Assembly (NCBI GenBank): GCA_004210915.1
Contig: SEGS01000003.1
Coordinates: 1-64,000 of the forward strand
Length of the DNA: 64,000 bases
Source: Variovorax sp.
GTDB lineage: Bacteria > Pseudomonadota > Gammaproteobacteria > Burkholderiales > Burkholderiaceae_C
Direction of reading: 5' to 3'
Below, piece after piece: positions 1 through 9,638 of the stretch (its first letter is position 1; each line of letters opens with the position of its first letter). The notes beneath the pieces were generated by a model, which saw only the letters and a list, made by a program, of their open reading frames with translations, made no database searches and was not told the origin of the DNA. A program made the position numbers and the translations under genes.

Positions 1-921
1 CGCAAGAAGTTGGCTCGTGGTATCAATATTGGTATTGTCAATGTAATTTCGTTCAATTAGAGTATCTTCGGCACCTTGAACATAAATTCCAGCACCAAAA
101 TCTTTAACCTCCGGTTTCTCTGGGGACGCAGACCTCGCTCCGCTTATATTGGAAATCTTATTATCTATGATTGAGACGCCAGTAATTTCCTGATCACTAT
201 CTGGACGTGACGACCCATTACGATAGAGCATTATTCCATATGAATTATAACCATTTATATCATTATTTAAAATGATATGGTCGATCGATTTTTCTCCGAA
301 TGAATTCGTGCGTACAGCAATTCCGTATCCACCGCCGCTACGGTGAATTCCCGCCTCTATTTTTATTGCTTTATTACGCCCACCCAGCACGACAACATCA
401 GTAGCAAAAGGCATTTTCCAACGTGTATCAATCAGTGCGTCATTGAAGGTACATCCGCTAATTACACAGTCCTCGCTCTCAAGTATCTGAATTCCTGTCT
501 GCATGTAGCTCCTCACTTCAATTGAGCTGAGGATTACGCGCTTTGACTTTTCAATAGAAATTAAAGTTAAGGTTTTTTTGTTACCTGATACTTTTAATCC
601 CGAAATGGAAACATTTCTGCAATTGACTAACTTCAAGGGCGAAGTTGCATTTCCAATGTAGGAAATAGTCACAATTCCTTCGCAAAATAGCTCAAAATTT
701 TCTCCTTCTATAATCAAAGGTCTTTCGAGGACGTAATTACCAGCAGCAATGCCCACGCGACCTCCTGCTTTTTTTACATACTCAACAGCTGTGGTCAGAT
801 CTAGGCCACTAGCTCGAGCACCTATTGCCACCAACCCAATGGTCGCAGTACTGGCAAGAGCGACTAGTCCAAACTTCCGTCTGGACTCCGAAGTCAAACC
901 TTGAAAATGGTCAGAGTTCAT
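1..921 (-). CDS. Parallel beta-helix (pectate-lyase-like) exported protein, partial
   Basis: The reading frame is open from an ATG at 921 to the left edge, so 307 codons of a longer protein are visible. The N-terminus has a twin-arginine-type signal (SRRKFGLVALAS, hydrophobic stretch, then AIGARA), so Tat export is likely. The rest shows short repeated strands of the right-handed beta-helix kind, such as SISGLKVSGN, CVISGCTF, GIQILESE and TLIERNYIDNT, as in pectate-lyase-3, NosD or polysaccharide-lyase folds. TAAGG precedes the start by about 8 bases. The gene is clearly AT-richer than the rest of the window and lies next to nucleotide-sugar genes, which fits a surface-polysaccharide lyase or modifying enzyme in an acquired glycan locus. 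The catalytic type cannot be read and the C-terminus is missing. Confidence 0.8.
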   Translation of the reverse strand, partial: MNSDHFQGLTSESRRKFGLVALASTATIGLVAIGARASGLDLTTAVEYVKKAGGRVGIAAGNYVLERPLIIEGENFELFCEGIVTISYIGNATSPLKLVNCRNVSISGLKVSGNKKTLTLISIEKSKRVILSSIEVRSYMQTGIQILESEDCVISGCTFNDALIDTRWKMPFATDVVVLGGRNKAIKIEAGIHRSGGGYGIAVRTNSFGEKSIDHIILNNDINGYNSYGIMLYRNGSSRPDSDQEITGVSIIDNKISNISGARSASPEKPEVKDFGAGIYVQGAEDTLIERNYIDNTNIDTTSQLLA

Positions 922-1200
922 TGCTAAGCCTTATAGGAAATAGTTATTAGATCCGAAGATACACTACTTAAACGCCAACATTTTGAATTCGAACAGCAAT
1001 ACGAATTATGTGCGAATCGGAAAAACTGGGGTACCAATTAAACTATCGTCCAGATATAAAAAAATTTCCAGCGGTAACGAGTGGTAGCAAAGACAAATCT
1101 TTAGCGTGACGGTGTCATCACTAGCGCCATGCAGCTCTCCGCCCGAAGGTTTTGCACAATGCAAGATGATGGCTTCAACTCATCTCATCACCAACCCCAA

Positions 1201-2210
1201 ATGAATATTCTCCTGACCGGCGGTGCCGGCTATATCGCCAGTCATACTTGCGTCGCGCTGATCGAGGCGGGCTATACGCCGGTGATCGCTGATGATTTCT
1301 CCAACAGCCACCCCGAAGTATTAAACCGGCTGGAGAAAATCACCGGTCAATCCATCGCCTGCAAGACCGGCGATGTAGCTGACGCCGCCTTCATGGCGGA
1401 CATCCTTCGCCGCCACGACATCTAGGCCGTCATGCACTTCGCAGGCTACAAAGCCGTCGGCGAAAGCATGGCGCAGCCGATGAAGTATTACCGCAACAAC
1501 CTCGGCACGACGATGAGCCTGCTGGAGGCGATGGCGGAAACCGGTTGCCGCAAGCTGGTTTTCTCAAGCAGCGCAACGGTATACGGCGGGCCGTATTCAG
1601 ACCCGATCACTGAAGACTTTGCGCGCAGCCACGCGAATACTTACGGGCACACCAAACTGGTCATTGAAGACATGCTGGCGCGCTGTGCGCGTCTGACCCT
1701 TCATGGGCGGTGGCGGTACTGCGCTACTTCAACCCGGTCGGTGCGCACCCGAGCGGACTGATTGGCGAAGACCCGAGCGGTGTGCCGAACAACCTGATGC
1801 CGTTCATCACGCAGGTTGCAGTGGGCCAGCGCCCTCACCTGCAGGTATTCGGCGACGACTATGAAACACCAGACGGCACGGGTGTTCGCGATTACATCCA
1901 CGTGCAAGACCTGGCTGAAGGCCACGTCGCGGCTTTGGCGGCGCTGTTTAAAGACAACCGCAGCCTGACGGTGAACCTGGGCACCGGCAAGCCGCACAGC
2001 GTGCTGGAAGTGGTGAAGGCGTTTGAAACGGCCAGCGGCAAACCGGTGCCTTACAAAGTCATGCCGCGCCGGGCGGGCGACGTGGCGCAGTATTTTGCGC
2101 ACCCTGGGCTGGCCAAAGAGCTATTGGGCTGGGAAGCTCGCCGCACGCTGGCTGATATGTGCGCCGATTCATGGCGCTGGCAGAGCGGGAATCCGCAGGG
2201 TTATCGGTAA
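1201..2210 (+). pseudogene. galE: UDP-glucose 4-epimerase, disrupted by a stop and a frameshift
   Basis: Intact GalE interconverts UDP-glucose and UDP-galactose with bound NAD. The pieces align along the whole family: LLTGGAGYIASHT at the N-terminus, [21 protein letters not shown], the catalytic-type NTYGHTK, then [30 protein letters not shown] and the end [10 protein letters not shown]. Two lesions break it. One is an in-frame TAG at 1423-1425, where the family usually has Asp before xVxHFAG. The other is a frame change between about 1680 and 1694, after which [13 protein letters not shown] is read in another frame, consistent with loss of one base in a CG-rich run. An in-frame start at 1129 exists, but the Rossmann start at 1201 fits the family. 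It could be a true pseudogene or contain sequence errors; everything after the lesions is well conserved, so decay would be recent. Confidence 0.85.
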
Positions 2211-2247
2211 TCCAGCTAGCCGGTTGTTATCGACCGCTACCTTGAAT

Positions 2248-2287
2248 AAAAAAAGGCCGCGTCCTCAGGGGTGCGGCCTTTTGCTTT
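2248..2287. terminator. Bidirectional rho-independent terminator
   Basis: A perfect 10-bp stem (AAAAGGCCGC at 2251-2260 pairing with GCGGCCTTTT at 2273-2282) encloses a 12-base loop. It is followed by TTTTGCTTTT on the plus strand and by a run of T on the minus strand. It sits between the convergent galE remnant and the stress-protein gene and probably ends both transcripts. Confidence 0.85.
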
Positions 2288-2332
2288 TCCGTCGAGCTGT
2301 TCAGCCCGAACGGAAGTTAATGCGACAAACCA

Positions 2333-2881
2333 TTAACGATAAACGTGCTGACCATTATTGGTCTTCCAGTTGTCTTCAAAATGCGCAGCGTCTTCGCTGT
2401 TCTTCGCGCGCAGGCCGACCAGAATACCGCCCTTGCGCAGGCCTTCTTCATAGTCCTTGACGCGCTCTTCAGGCATGCTCCAGCCGACCAGCGCACCGAT
2501 CAGGCCGCCGCCAGCTGCGCCGGCACCAGCGCCAGCGACTGCTGCAGCGAGTGGGCCTGCGATGACGAGGCCAAGGCCTGGCAAGACCAGGTTGGTGCCA
2601 AGTGCAGCGACGGCTGCAGCGATGGCGCCGACGGTACCGCCGATCGCGCCGCCAATGCCCGCGCCTTCTGCGGCTTTGGTGCCGAGTTCGGTTTCGCGGC
2701 CGTCAACTGCGCCGGCGAAATGTTGCTTGCGGGTTTCATCAGACATGACCACATTGATGTCGTCGGACGCATAGCCGCGGTCGGTGATGCCGGTGTAGGC
2801 GCGCTCGGCGCTGGCGCGGTCTGGAAAGAGGCCGGTGACGAGTTGACCGTTTGATGCGCCGGATTGAATGGTGGTGTCCAT
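2333..2881 (-). CDS. YflT/GSP17M-like general stress protein with glycine-zipper segment
   Basis: This 182-residue protein starts with a segment resembling the heat-induced stress protein YflT/GSP17M domain (QLVTGLFPDRASAERAYTGI, then YASDDINVVMSDETR). A long Gly/Ala-rich stretch follows (repeated GAGIGGAIGGTVGAIAA and AGAGAGAAGGGLIGALVGW), of the kind that packs as a glycine-zipper membrane hairpin. The C-terminus (EERVKDYEEGLRKGGILVG) is typical of the family, where members are often stress-induced in proteobacteria. I chose the ATG at 2881 because AAAGGA precedes it; an in-frame start at 2914 would add only an atypical leader. It faces the galE remnant across a shared terminator. The molecular function is not known; envelope association is inferred from the glycine zipper. 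Confidence 0.75.
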   Translation of the reverse strand: MDTTIQSGASNGQLVTGLFPDRASAERAYTGITDRGYASDDINVVMSDETRKQHFAGAVDGRETELGTKAAEGAGIGGAIGGTVGAIAAAVAALGTNLVLPGLGLVIAGPLAAAVAGAGAGAAGGGLIGALVGWSMPEERVKDYEEGLRKGGILVGLRAKNSEDAAHFEDNWKTNNGQHVYR

Positions 2882-3074
2882 GAGAGTTTCCTTTGGGTGA
2901 GTGATTGAAGTCACGCCTGTGGAGGCAGGCTCGCTGTGTCCGGCTGTTTTGTTATGAGATACGAGAGAGTGCCGGGAACAGGAATCAAACTACCAAGCGA
3001 TGTCGGCCCGGTTGTGGGGCGATGGTCCCTTGCGCTTGTAGGAAGATGGACCGGATGTCGATGGAGGTGTGCAG

Positions 3075-3377
3075 TTACGCGCGTACCGTCCGGGGCGCGC
3101 GTCTCAACGTCGGGTCCATCCCCAGCCGCTCAGCCAGATCAGGCTGCATCAACTCATGCGCGGGGAAACCGACCGCTTTCGATATCAACTCAACGTTGTC
3201 TATCGAGACGTTGCGTTCGCCACGCTCAAGAGAACCCACGAAAGCCCTGTCCAGCCCTGCCTCCGCTGCCATGCGCTCTTGAGACATGCCGGCGTGAATC
3301 CTGACCATGCGGATGTTTCGGGCGAATGTCACCCTTAAAGACAGCGGCGTTTGAGACTTTTTACCAGGATCTGACAT
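3075..3377 (-). CDS. XRE-family (Cro/CI-type) small DNA-binding regulator
   Basis: About 100 residues, almost entirely one helix-turn-helix domain of the XRE/Cro class. LRVTFARNIRMVRIHAGMSQ is followed by ERMAAEAGLDRAFVGSLERG and then NVSIDNVELISKAVG, matching helices 1 to 5 of HTH_3. There is no sensor domain. Such one-domain proteins are usually local repressors or antitoxin-like regulators; no toxin gene is visible beside it. The start is uncertain: the ATG at 3377 directly abuts AAAGG, while a GTG at 3413 would add 12 residues. The gene stands alone on the minus strand in slightly AT-richer DNA. Confidence 0.75.
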   Translation of the reverse strand: MSDPGKKSQTPLSLRVTFARNIRMVRIHAGMSQERMAAEAGLDRAFVGSLERGERNVSIDNVELISKAVGFPAHELMQPDLAERLGMDPTLRRAPRTVRA

Positions 3378-3575
3378 CCTTTGATGCTGTTTTAATGATG
3401 CATTTACATCCACGGCTTTTAAGACCTATTAGAATCGCCGCTCTTTAGGCAAAACACGCAGCCAGGGAGCAACGTAGGCTTTCGCTTAAGTCAAAAAGAG
3501 CCGCAAACACCTCAGCAACATAGGGTGTTACGGAGAATTCTGTTCGGTAACCGTACGCAACTTTGAGGCCACCGC

Positions 3576-4145
3576 ATGCCCATCACCCTCTGCCCCCACT
3601 GCACCAACCGCATCTACAACACCGCCAAAATCTGCCTGCACTGCCTCGCAGCCAGCGATCCGTCGCGGCTGCGGATCGCGCCACCCTCCACGCGCATGCC
3701 GGCGCTGGATTCGCGGCTGGTTGGAGCCTGGGCTTTCACCTTTCAAGTGATCGCGAGGGCTGGCGGCGCTGACCTGCCGCGGTTGCGGCTGCTGACGTGG
3801 GCGGAGCGGCTGGTGGTTTTCTTCAACCCCTGGGCGCTGCTGCTGGGGCCGCTCTATTACCTGTCTATAGGTCTGAGGACGGCGGCGCTGGCGATGGCGG
3901 CGGGCTGGCTGTTGCTGCCGGCGGGCGCCTTGCTGCTGCTGGGCCGGGCGCTGAAAACCTTCGCAGGGCCGCAAGGCGCGCTGTACCTGCAGTGGCTCTC
4001 TGCGCGTCCGCTGGCGTGGCTGGCCGTCTGGCTCTGTGCGGCGCTGGCGTTCGCGGTGCGGGCGAACCGTGATTTCTTCCGGAAGCTGGAGCGGGAGGAA
4101 GCGGCGGACGAGGCGAAGTGGGGGTTCAGCAGTTACAAGTTGTAG
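3576..4145 (+). CDS. Zinc-ribbon DUF2628-like membrane protein
   Basis: A 189-residue protein that opens with a zinc-ribbon pattern, CPHC (residues 6-9) and CLHC (about 20-23). A membrane region follows. FFNPWALLLGPLYYLSIGLR resembles the DUF2628 signature, in which a short cytoplasmic stretch leads into a hydrophobic hairpin, and two more hydrophobic segments follow (MAAGWLLLPAGALLLLG and PLAWLAVWLCAALAFAV). The end is charged. The function of DUF2628 proteins is unknown. A hairpin terminator follows, so it is probably monocistronic rather than part of the rhamnose operon. Confidence 0.65.
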   Translation: MPITLCPHCTNRIYNTAKICLHCLAASDPSRLRIAPPSTRMPALDSRLVGAWAFTFQVIARAGGADLPRLRLLTWAERLVVFFNPWALLLGPLYYLSIGLRTAALAMAAGWLLLPAGALLLLGRALKTFAGPQGALYLQWLSARPLAWLAVWLCAALAFAVRANRDFFRKLEREEAADEAKWGFSSYKL

Positions 4146-4159
4146 GCTGCAGGGCTTGT

Positions 4160-4183
4160 CCGTTGATTAAACTCAACGGTTTA
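4160..4183 (+). terminator. Hairpin terminator after the zinc-ribbon gene
   Basis: A perfect 7-bp stem, CCGTTGA (4160-4166) with TCAACGG (4173-4179), has the 6-base loop TTAAAC and is followed by TTTA. The T run is short, so termination may be partial. It separates this gene from rfbB. Confidence 0.55.
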
Positions 4184-4246
4184 CGGTTGCCAGAGACCCC
4201 GTGTCTCCAGCCCTGCCGCAGCTAACCCACACACCAAAGACATCCC

Positions 4247-5317
4247 ATGATCCTAGTCACCGGCGGTGCCGGCTTTATCGGCGCGAATTTTGTCCTCGAC
4301 TGGCTGGCGCAGTCTGACGAGGCGGTCGTGAACCTCGACAAACTCACCTACGCGGGCAACCTGGAGACGCTGGCGAGCCTTAAAAACGATGCGCGGCACA
4401 TGTTTGTTCAGGGCGACATCGGCGACGCGAAGCTGGTGGCGGAGCTGCTGGCCAAACACCAGCCCCGCGCGGTGGTGAACTTTGCGGCTGAAAGCCACGT
4501 GGACCGGTCGATCCACGGACCTGAGGACTTCATCCAGACGAACGTGGTGGGGACTTTTCATTTGCTGGAGGCGGTGCGGGCGTATTGGGGCGCGTTGCCG
4601 TCTGACCAGAAAAGCGCGTTTCGCTTTCTGCATGTGTCGACGGACGAGGTGTACGGCTCGCTGGGCGCTGGCGATGCGGCTTTCACCGAGACGCACCGTT
4701 ACGAGCCGAACAGCCCGTACAGCGCGAGCAAGGCAGCGAGTGACCACTTGGTACGGGCCTACCACCACACGTACGGGTTGCCGGTGGTGACCACGAACTG
4801 CAGCAACAACTACGGGCCGTACCACTTTCCGGAAAAGCTGATCCCGCTGATGATCGTCAACGCGCTGGCCGGCAAACCGCTGCCGGTGTATGGCGACGGC
4901 ATGCAGGTGCGCGACTGGCTGTATGTGAAGGACCACTGCAGCGCGATCCGGCGGGTGCTGGAGGCGGGCAGGCTGGGCGAGGTCTACAACGTGGGCGGCT
5001 GGAACGAGAAGCCGAACATCGAGATCGTGAACACGGTCTGCGCGCTGCTGGACGAGATGCGGCCGCGCACGGACACGGCGAGTTACAACACGCAGATCAC
5101 TTACGTGAAGGACCGCCCTGGCCACGACCGCCGCTACGCGATCGACGCGCGCAAGCTGGAGCAGGAGCTGGGCTGGAAACCGGCGGAAACGTTTGAAAGC
5201 GGCATCCGCAAGACGGTGGCGTGGTACCTGGCGAACCCGGATTGGGTGGCGAACGTGCAAAGCGGCGCGTACCGGGACTGGGTGGAGACGCAGTATTCAG
5301 GCAAGGCTGGCGCGTGA
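4247..5317 (+). CDS. rfbB: dTDP-glucose 4,6-dehydratase
   Basis: Second enzyme of dTDP-L-rhamnose synthesis; it converts dTDP-glucose to dTDP-4-keto-6-deoxyglucose in the cytoplasm using bound NAD. The 356 residues match the usual RmlB length. Visible landmarks are the Rossmann motif [11 protein letters not shown] near the start, [26 protein letters not shown], the active-site STDEVYG, the SDR pair in [30 protein letters not shown] and [12 protein letters not shown]. It is first in an rfbBDAC operon, and its stop overlaps the GTG start of rfbD. Confidence 0.97.
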   Translation: MILVTGGAGFIGANFVLDWLAQSDEAVVNLDKLTYAGNLETLASLKNDARHMFVQGDIGDAKLVAELLAKHQPRAVVNFAAESHVDRSIHGPEDFIQTNVVGTFHLLEAVRAYWGALPSDQKSAFRFLHVSTDEVYGSLGAGDAAFTETHRYEPNSPYSASKAASDHLVRAYHHTYGLPVVTTNCSNNYGPYHFPEKLIPLMIVNALAGKPLPVYGDGMQVRDWLYVKDHCSAIRRVLEAGRLGEVYNVGGWNEKPNIEIVNTVCALLDEMRPRTDTASYNTQITYVKDRPGHDRRYAIDARKLEQELGWKPAETFESGIRKTVAWYLANPDWVANVQSGAYRDWVETQYSGKAGA

Positions 5318-6273
5318 AGAGTGTTAGCCCTGTGAACAGCTTGAACCGGCTGAGGATTCTGCTGCTCGGTAAAAACGGCCAGGTCGGCTGGGAGCTGCAG
5401 CGCAGCCTGGCGCCGCTGGGCGAGGTGATCGCTTTGGATCGCGCAGAGACGCACCCGATCTACGGCGAATTGAGCGGCGATCTTTCAAACCTGGACGCGC
5501 TGGCTGCCACGGTGCGCGCGGTGCGGCCGGACGTGATCGTGAACGCGGCGGCGCACACGGCGGTCGACCGCGCCGAAAGCGAGCCCGACCTGGCGCGCAC
5601 GCTGAACGCGCTGGCGCCGGGCGTGCTGGCCGACGAGGCGCAAAAGCTGGGTGCATGGCTGGTTCACTATTCGACAGACTACGTTTTTGACGGCAGCGGC
5701 GACCAGCCGTGGCGCGAGACGGACGCGCCGGCCCCGCTGAGCGTGTATGGCCGCACCAAGCTGGAGGGCGAGCAGCGCATCCAGGCGAGCGGCGCGAAGC
5801 ACCTGATTTTCAGGACGAGCTGGGTTTATGGCGCGCGCGGCGGCAATTTTGCGAAGACGATGCTGCGGCTGGCGCAAGAGCGCGACCGGCTGACGGTGAT
5901 CGACGACCAGTTCGGCGCGCCGACCGGGGCGGAATTGCTGGCTGACATCACGGCACAGGTCACCGCGCAGGCTATTTCGCGGATGAATCAAACCGCCAGC
6001 GAAACGTTGCAAGGCATTTATCACCTGGCGGCGGGCGGCGAGACGACATGGAATGGCTATGCGCGGCATGTCGTGGCCGAGGCCTTGCGCCTGAAACCCG
6101 ATTTGTCCATCAAGGCGCAGGAGATCGCGGCGGTGCCGACGAGTGCTTTTCCGACGCCGGCCGTGCGGCCGCACAATTCGCGGCTGGACACGCAGAAGCT
6201 GCAGTCGGCTTTCGGCCTGGTGTTGCCGCCGTGGCAGCAAGGGGTTAACCGGATGCTGGCGGAAACGGTTTAA
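5314..6273 (+). CDS. rfbD: dTDP-4-dehydrorhamnose reductase
   Basis: Last step of dTDP-L-rhamnose synthesis: NADPH-dependent reduction of the 4-keto group. The 319-residue protein shows [14 protein letters not shown] (nucleotide binding), [26 protein letters not shown], the catalytic [11 protein letters not shown] and RTSWVYG, all hallmarks of RmlD. I chose the GTG at 5314 because it overlaps the rfbB stop codon (GTGA), the usual coupled arrangement. A GTG at 5332 and a TTG at 5341 are in-frame alternatives nearer the Rossmann start. Confidence 0.94.
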   Translation: MKSVSPVNSLNRLRILLLGKNGQVGWELQRSLAPLGEVIALDRAETHPIYGELSGDLSNLDALAATVRAVRPDVIVNAAAHTAVDRAESEPDLARTLNALAPGVLADEAQKLGAWLVHYSTDYVFDGSGDQPWRETDAPAPLSVYGRTKLEGEQRIQASGAKHLIFRTSWVYGARGGNFAKTMLRLAQERDRLTVIDDQFGAPTGAELLADITAQVTAQAISRMNQTASETLQGIYHLAAGGETTWNGYARHVVAEALRLKPDLSIKAQEIAAVPTSAFPTPAVRPHNSRLDTQKLQSAFGLVLPPWQQGVNRMLAETV

Positions 6274-6351
6274 CGCCTAATGACGACGTGGCTGCACAAG
6301 CTGCAGCACAGCCAAACTGCAAAAGAACACAAACGAACACGATCAAACGAT

Positions 6352-7239
6352 ATGACACAACGTAAAGGCATCATCCTCGCTGGCGGCTCCGGCACCCGGC
6401 TGCACCCTGCCACGCTGGCGATGAGCAAACAGCTACTGCCGGTCTACGACAAGCCGATGATTTATTACCCGCTGAGCACGCTGATGCTGGGCGGCATGCG
6501 CGACATTCTGATCATCAGCACGCCGCAGGACACGCCGCGCTTCCAGCAGTTGCTGGGCGACGGCTCGCAGTGGGGCCTGAACCTGCAGTACGCGGTGCAG
6601 CCAAGCCCGGACGGACTGGCGCAGGCTTTCATCATCGGAGAAGACTTCATCGGCAACGCACCGAGCGCGCTGGTGCTGGGCGACAACATCTTCCACGGCC
6701 ACGACCTGGCCGAATTGCTGGGTGAGGCCAATTCGCTGGAAACGGGCGCCAGCGTTTTTGCGTACCACGTGCATGACCCGGAGCGTTACGGCGTGGTGGC
6801 CTTCGATGCCGAAGGCCGCGCCGTAAGTATTGAGGAAAAGCCGGCCAAACCGCAAAGCAGCTTTGCGGTGACGGGGCTTTATTTTTACGACAACGACGTG
6901 ACGACCATCGCCAAGGCCGTGAAGCCGAGCGCGCGCGGCGAACTTGAAATCACGGCCGTCAACCAGGCGTATTTGAGCGCCGGCAAGCTGAACGTGAAGA
7001 TCATGAAGCGCGGCTACGCCTGGCTGGACACGGGCACGCACGACAGCCTGCTGGAAGCCGGCCAGTTCATCGCCACGCTGGAGCGCCGCCAGGGCCTGAA
7101 GATCGCCTGCCCCGAAGAAATCGCGTGGCGCAACGGCTTCATCACGAGCGAACAGGTCGAAACCCTGGCGCAACCGATGCTGAAGAACGGCTACGGCCAG
7201 TACCTGATGCACATCCTGAAAGAAAGCAACCTGTCATGA
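6352..7239 (+). CDS. rfbA: Glucose-1-phosphate thymidylyltransferase
   Basis: First step of dTDP-L-rhamnose synthesis: dTTP plus glucose-1-phosphate gives dTDP-glucose and pyrophosphate. The 295 residues show the nucleotidyltransferase signature [16 protein letters not shown], then [31 protein letters not shown] (metal-binding Asp), ISIEEKP and [13 protein letters not shown], all diagnostic of RmlA. The frame is open upstream to 6280, but the family begins directly before KGIILAGG, so the ATG at 6352 is preferred. The 78-base gap after rfbD shows no terminator. Its stop overlaps the rfbC start. Confidence 0.96.
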   Translation: MTQRKGIILAGGSGTRLHPATLAMSKQLLPVYDKPMIYYPLSTLMLGGMRDILIISTPQDTPRFQQLLGDGSQWGLNLQYAVQPSPDGLAQAFIIGEDFIGNAPSALVLGDNIFHGHDLAELLGEANSLETGASVFAYHVHDPERYGVVAFDAEGRAVSIEEKPAKPQSSFAVTGLYFYDNDVTTIAKAVKPSARGELEITAVNQAYLSAGKLNVKIMKRGYAWLDTGTHDSLLEAGQFIATLERRQGLKIACPEEIAWRNGFITSEQVETLAQPMLKNGYGQYLMHILKESNLS

Positions 7240-7787
7240 AGGCCACGCCGACCGCGATTGCGGACGTCCTGGTGATCGAGCCGAAGGTTTTTGGCGATGC
7301 GCGCGGGTTTTTCTACGAAAGCTTCAACCAGCGCGCCTTCAACGAGGCGACGGGGCTGGACTTGAATTTCGTGCAGGACAACCACAGCCGCAGCCGCAAA
7401 GGCGTGCTGCGCGGCCTGCATTACCAGGTCGAGCAGCCGCAGGGCAAGCTGGTGCGGGTGGCGCGCGGCGCGGTGTTCGACGTGACGGTGGACATCAGGC
7501 CAACGTCGCCGACGTTCGGGAAATGGGTCGGCGTCGAGCTGACCGAAGACAACCACAAGCAGCTGTGGGTGCCGCCCGGGCTGGCGCACGGTTTCCTGGT
7601 GCTGAGCGAGACGGCCGACTTTTTGTACAAGACGACCGATTACTACGCGCCGGCCCACGAGCGCGCGATCTTGTGGAACGACCCCGCGATCGGCATCGAG
7701 TGGCCGCTCGACGGACTGGATGGCGAGCCGGCGCTGTCGGCGAAGGATTTGCAGGCGGTGACGTTTGCGGCGGCTACCGGCGCTTGA
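7236..7787 (+). CDS. rfbC: dTDP-4-dehydrorhamnose 3,5-epimerase
   Basis: Epimerises C3 and C5 of dTDP-4-keto-6-deoxyglucose before the RfbD reduction. It is a cupin-fold enzyme of 183 residues, the normal RmlC length. Recognisable elements are [30 protein letters not shown] (the active-site region with the conserved His), [27 protein letters not shown] and [12 protein letters not shown]. The start ATG at 7236 overlaps the rfbA stop (ATGA), so the two are translationally coupled. It completes the four-enzyme rhamnose operon. Confidence 0.96.
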   Translation: MKATPTAIADVLVIEPKVFGDARGFFYESFNQRAFNEATGLDLNFVQDNHSRSRKGVLRGLHYQVEQPQGKLVRVARGAVFDVTVDIRPTSPTFGKWVGVELTEDNHKQLWVPPGLAHGFLVLSETADFLYKTTDYYAPAHERAILWNDPAIGIEWPLDGLDGEPALSAKDLQAVTFAAATGA

Positions 7788-7872
7788 GCGGGCGACTGGC
7801 GGTCACTTGATTCGCAGCTGGGCGCCCTCCACGCTTGAAGCTTCGGCCACGGCATCTTCTACAGGATCATTG

Positions 7873-8463
7873 ATGAAAAAATGGCTGCAGCTGGCGATGT
7901 CGGCATTTCTTGTGGGACTCGCGTGCCACGCCTTCGCCGCACCCCGCTTTCCGTATTCGGCGGAGGCATCACGGGCCTTGCTCACGCAGCTTGCGACCCA
8001 CGTGATGGTCATCAATTCAGACAGTACCCTGGCCAGGAAGAAGCCGGCGCGCGAGTTCGACCTGCTGACCTACTACCCGCTGCCCAAGGCCAAGGTCGAC
8101 GAGTACAAGCGCAATGGCCACATCGCCAACCAGAACAACAACAACGACGACATTGCAGACTTTGTGACTTACAAAGTCAAAAACCACGAACTGCTCAACG
8201 AGAAGCAGGAAAAGCTGCAGTTGACGGAGGACAGCGGGGATTACTCGCTGCAGGATTTTTCGCTCTGGACCTACGACAAGGTCCTGTGCAGCCAGCGCGG
8301 CATCTACATCAAGCTGGACAAGCCCTTTGAACGCGTCAAGGGACACATCACGCTGGTGTTCGAGATGCCTGGAAACAGCACGGGCGAGACACGCATCACG
8401 CGCGAGGTGCGCGTGCCGATTGATCTTTCCATCACGGACAAGGATCCGCGGCCGGGTGTTTGA
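7873..8463 (+). CDS. Exported protein of unknown function
   Basis: A 196-residue protein with a clear Sec signal peptide (MKKWLQLAMSAFLVGLACHA, cleavage near AFA). The mature part is hydrophilic, has an Asn run (IANQNNNNDD) and ends in beta-rich sequence (GHITLVFEMPG, EVRVPIDLSI). I recognise no domain. I chose the ATG at 7873 because it starts the signal peptide and has AGGA about 8 bases upstream. It follows rfbC by 85 bases on the same strand and may be cotranscribed, but nothing ties it to rhamnose synthesis. It has two cysteines, one in the signal peptide and one near the middle. Confidence 0.7.
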   Translation: MKKWLQLAMSAFLVGLACHAFAAPRFPYSAEASRALLTQLATHVMVINSDSTLARKKPAREFDLLTYYPLPKAKVDEYKRNGHIANQNNNNDDIADFVTYKVKNHELLNEKQEKLQLTEDSGDYSLQDFSLWTYDKVLCSQRGIYIKLDKPFERVKGHITLVFEMPGNSTGETRITREVRVPIDLSITDKDPRPGV

Positions 8464-8475
8464 GGTTTGCCTGGG

Positions 8476-8501
8476 GTGCGGCGTGCGGCGTGCGGCGTGC
8501 G
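8476..8501. repeat. Short tandem repeat GTGCGGC x 3.7
   Basis: Three perfect copies of the 7-base unit plus GTGCG lie just after the stop codon of the exported-protein gene. Because 7 is not a multiple of 3 and the repeat is intergenic, it looks like a neutral slippage tract. Confidence 0.8.
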
Positions 8502-8578
8502 AAAGGCGGTGGTAGGCTCGGGCCGAAACCGCCGCGGCTGGCTCCGTCGAACTCGGGACCGCTCCCGCGCAACGACAC

Positions 8579-9379
8579 CTAACGCTTCATGCTGGACGGC
8601 AGGCGTGTCGACCAGCGTATCGGGTTGGCGGCCTGCGGGCCGGCCATCTTCTTCCAGTACTTGAGGCCGGAAGCGACATGCTCCTTGGCGATCTTGCGGG
8701 CACGCTCGCCGTCGCGCGCCGTGAGCGCCGCCAGCATCTCCTCGTGGTCGCTGATGACCTTCTGCCGGTGCGAGAGCGAGTACTCGATCGCCACCATGGT
8801 CATGTGCGTGGTGTTCTGCAGCGCCTCGAGCAGCACGCGCGTCACCACGTTGAGGCCGGCCTCGTTAATGATGGCGTGGAAGACGCGCGACTCCTGCAAA
8901 AAGATGTCGCGGTTCTCGATGTGCTCTTTCTGCCGTTCGATGGAAGCGGCCAGCGCCTTGAGCTGCTTTTCCTTGATCTGCGTCGCGGCCATGCCGGTGA
9001 TGAGCGACTCCATCTCGCCGCGCGCTTCCATGACGTCCAGCATGGAGGCGCCGTCGAACATCAGCACCAGCGTCAGCGGCTCGCCGAGGTCGGAGGCGCG
9101 CGGCCTGCGCACCACAGGGCCGCCGGCGATGCCCTGGCGGATCTCGACAACGCCTTTGGTCTCCAGCAGCAGCAGGGCTTCACGCACGGTGCTGCGGCCG
9201 CGGCCGGTCTCGGCGACCATTTCCTTCTCGGGGGGCAGGCGCGTTCCCTCTTCGAGGCCTTCGTCGATGATGTAGTCGACGAGCTGGCGCACGAGCTGGT
9301 CGGCGGCCTTGATAGGTTTGCTGCGAGCGCCCAGGCGCTCCAGTGACGCGACAGCCTTCGGCTCAGTTTTTTTCTGCAC
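8579..9379 (-). CDS. FadR/GntR-family regulator (FCD domain)
   Basis: The N-terminal winged helix-turn-helix of the GntR class is clear (LVRQLVDYIIDEGLEEGTRL, PPEKEMVAETGRGRSTVREA, LLLLETKGVVEIRQG). A helical FCD effector domain follows, with metal/ligand-type positions (DVMEARGEMES, FLQESRVFHAIINEAG, SDHEEMLAALTARDGERA). Such proteins repress catabolic operons until an organic-acid-like ligand binds. I chose the GTG at 9379, preceded by AGGGTGGG; an ATG at 9451 preceded by AAGGGGA is a reasonable alternative. It is the last gene of the leftward SDR-reductase-cupin-FAH series, so it may control that operon and the divergent ABC/P450 operon, which share a palindromic site. Confidence 0.88.
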   Translation of the reverse strand: MQKKTEPKAVASLERLGARSKPIKAADQLVRQLVDYIIDEGLEEGTRLPPEKEMVAETGRGRSTVREALLLLETKGVVEIRQGIAGGPVVRRPRASDLGEPLTLVLMFDGASMLDVMEARGEMESLITGMAATQIKEKQLKALAASIERQKEHIENRDIFLQESRVFHAIINEAGLNVVTRVLLEALQNTTHMTMVAIEYSLSHRQKVISDHEEMLAALTARDGERARKIAKEHVASGLKYWKKMAGPQAANPIRWSTRLPSSMKR

Positions 9380-9638
9380 GGAAACCCACCCTGTAATATT
9401 CGCTGCGAGGACATCGGACAGGGCCGCCAGGCGCCACCGAAGAGGCGTCATGTTACCGCAGGTCCCCTTCTGCAGCGCCTCTGGCAGGCGGGGTTCCGCA
9501 GGGTTGGCAGGCCCTGTCCACGGGTGGACGGGCACCGCCAGCCGCCACTGCGCAGCGGCTGTGCGCAGGCCAGATCGAGCGCCTTCAAACGCCGTCAGGC
9601 AGGCGCAGAACTGGCGCCAGGCCTCGCGGCAGCGGTGC

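Noticed and set aside
2970-2995. Short stretch resembling a tRNA T-arm and acceptor end on the minus strand (TTTGATTCC then CCCGGCAC)
   Set aside because: The T-stem pairs only through wobbles and no matching D-arm, anticodon arm or 5' acceptor strand is found upstream. A decayed attachment site is possible but not supported.
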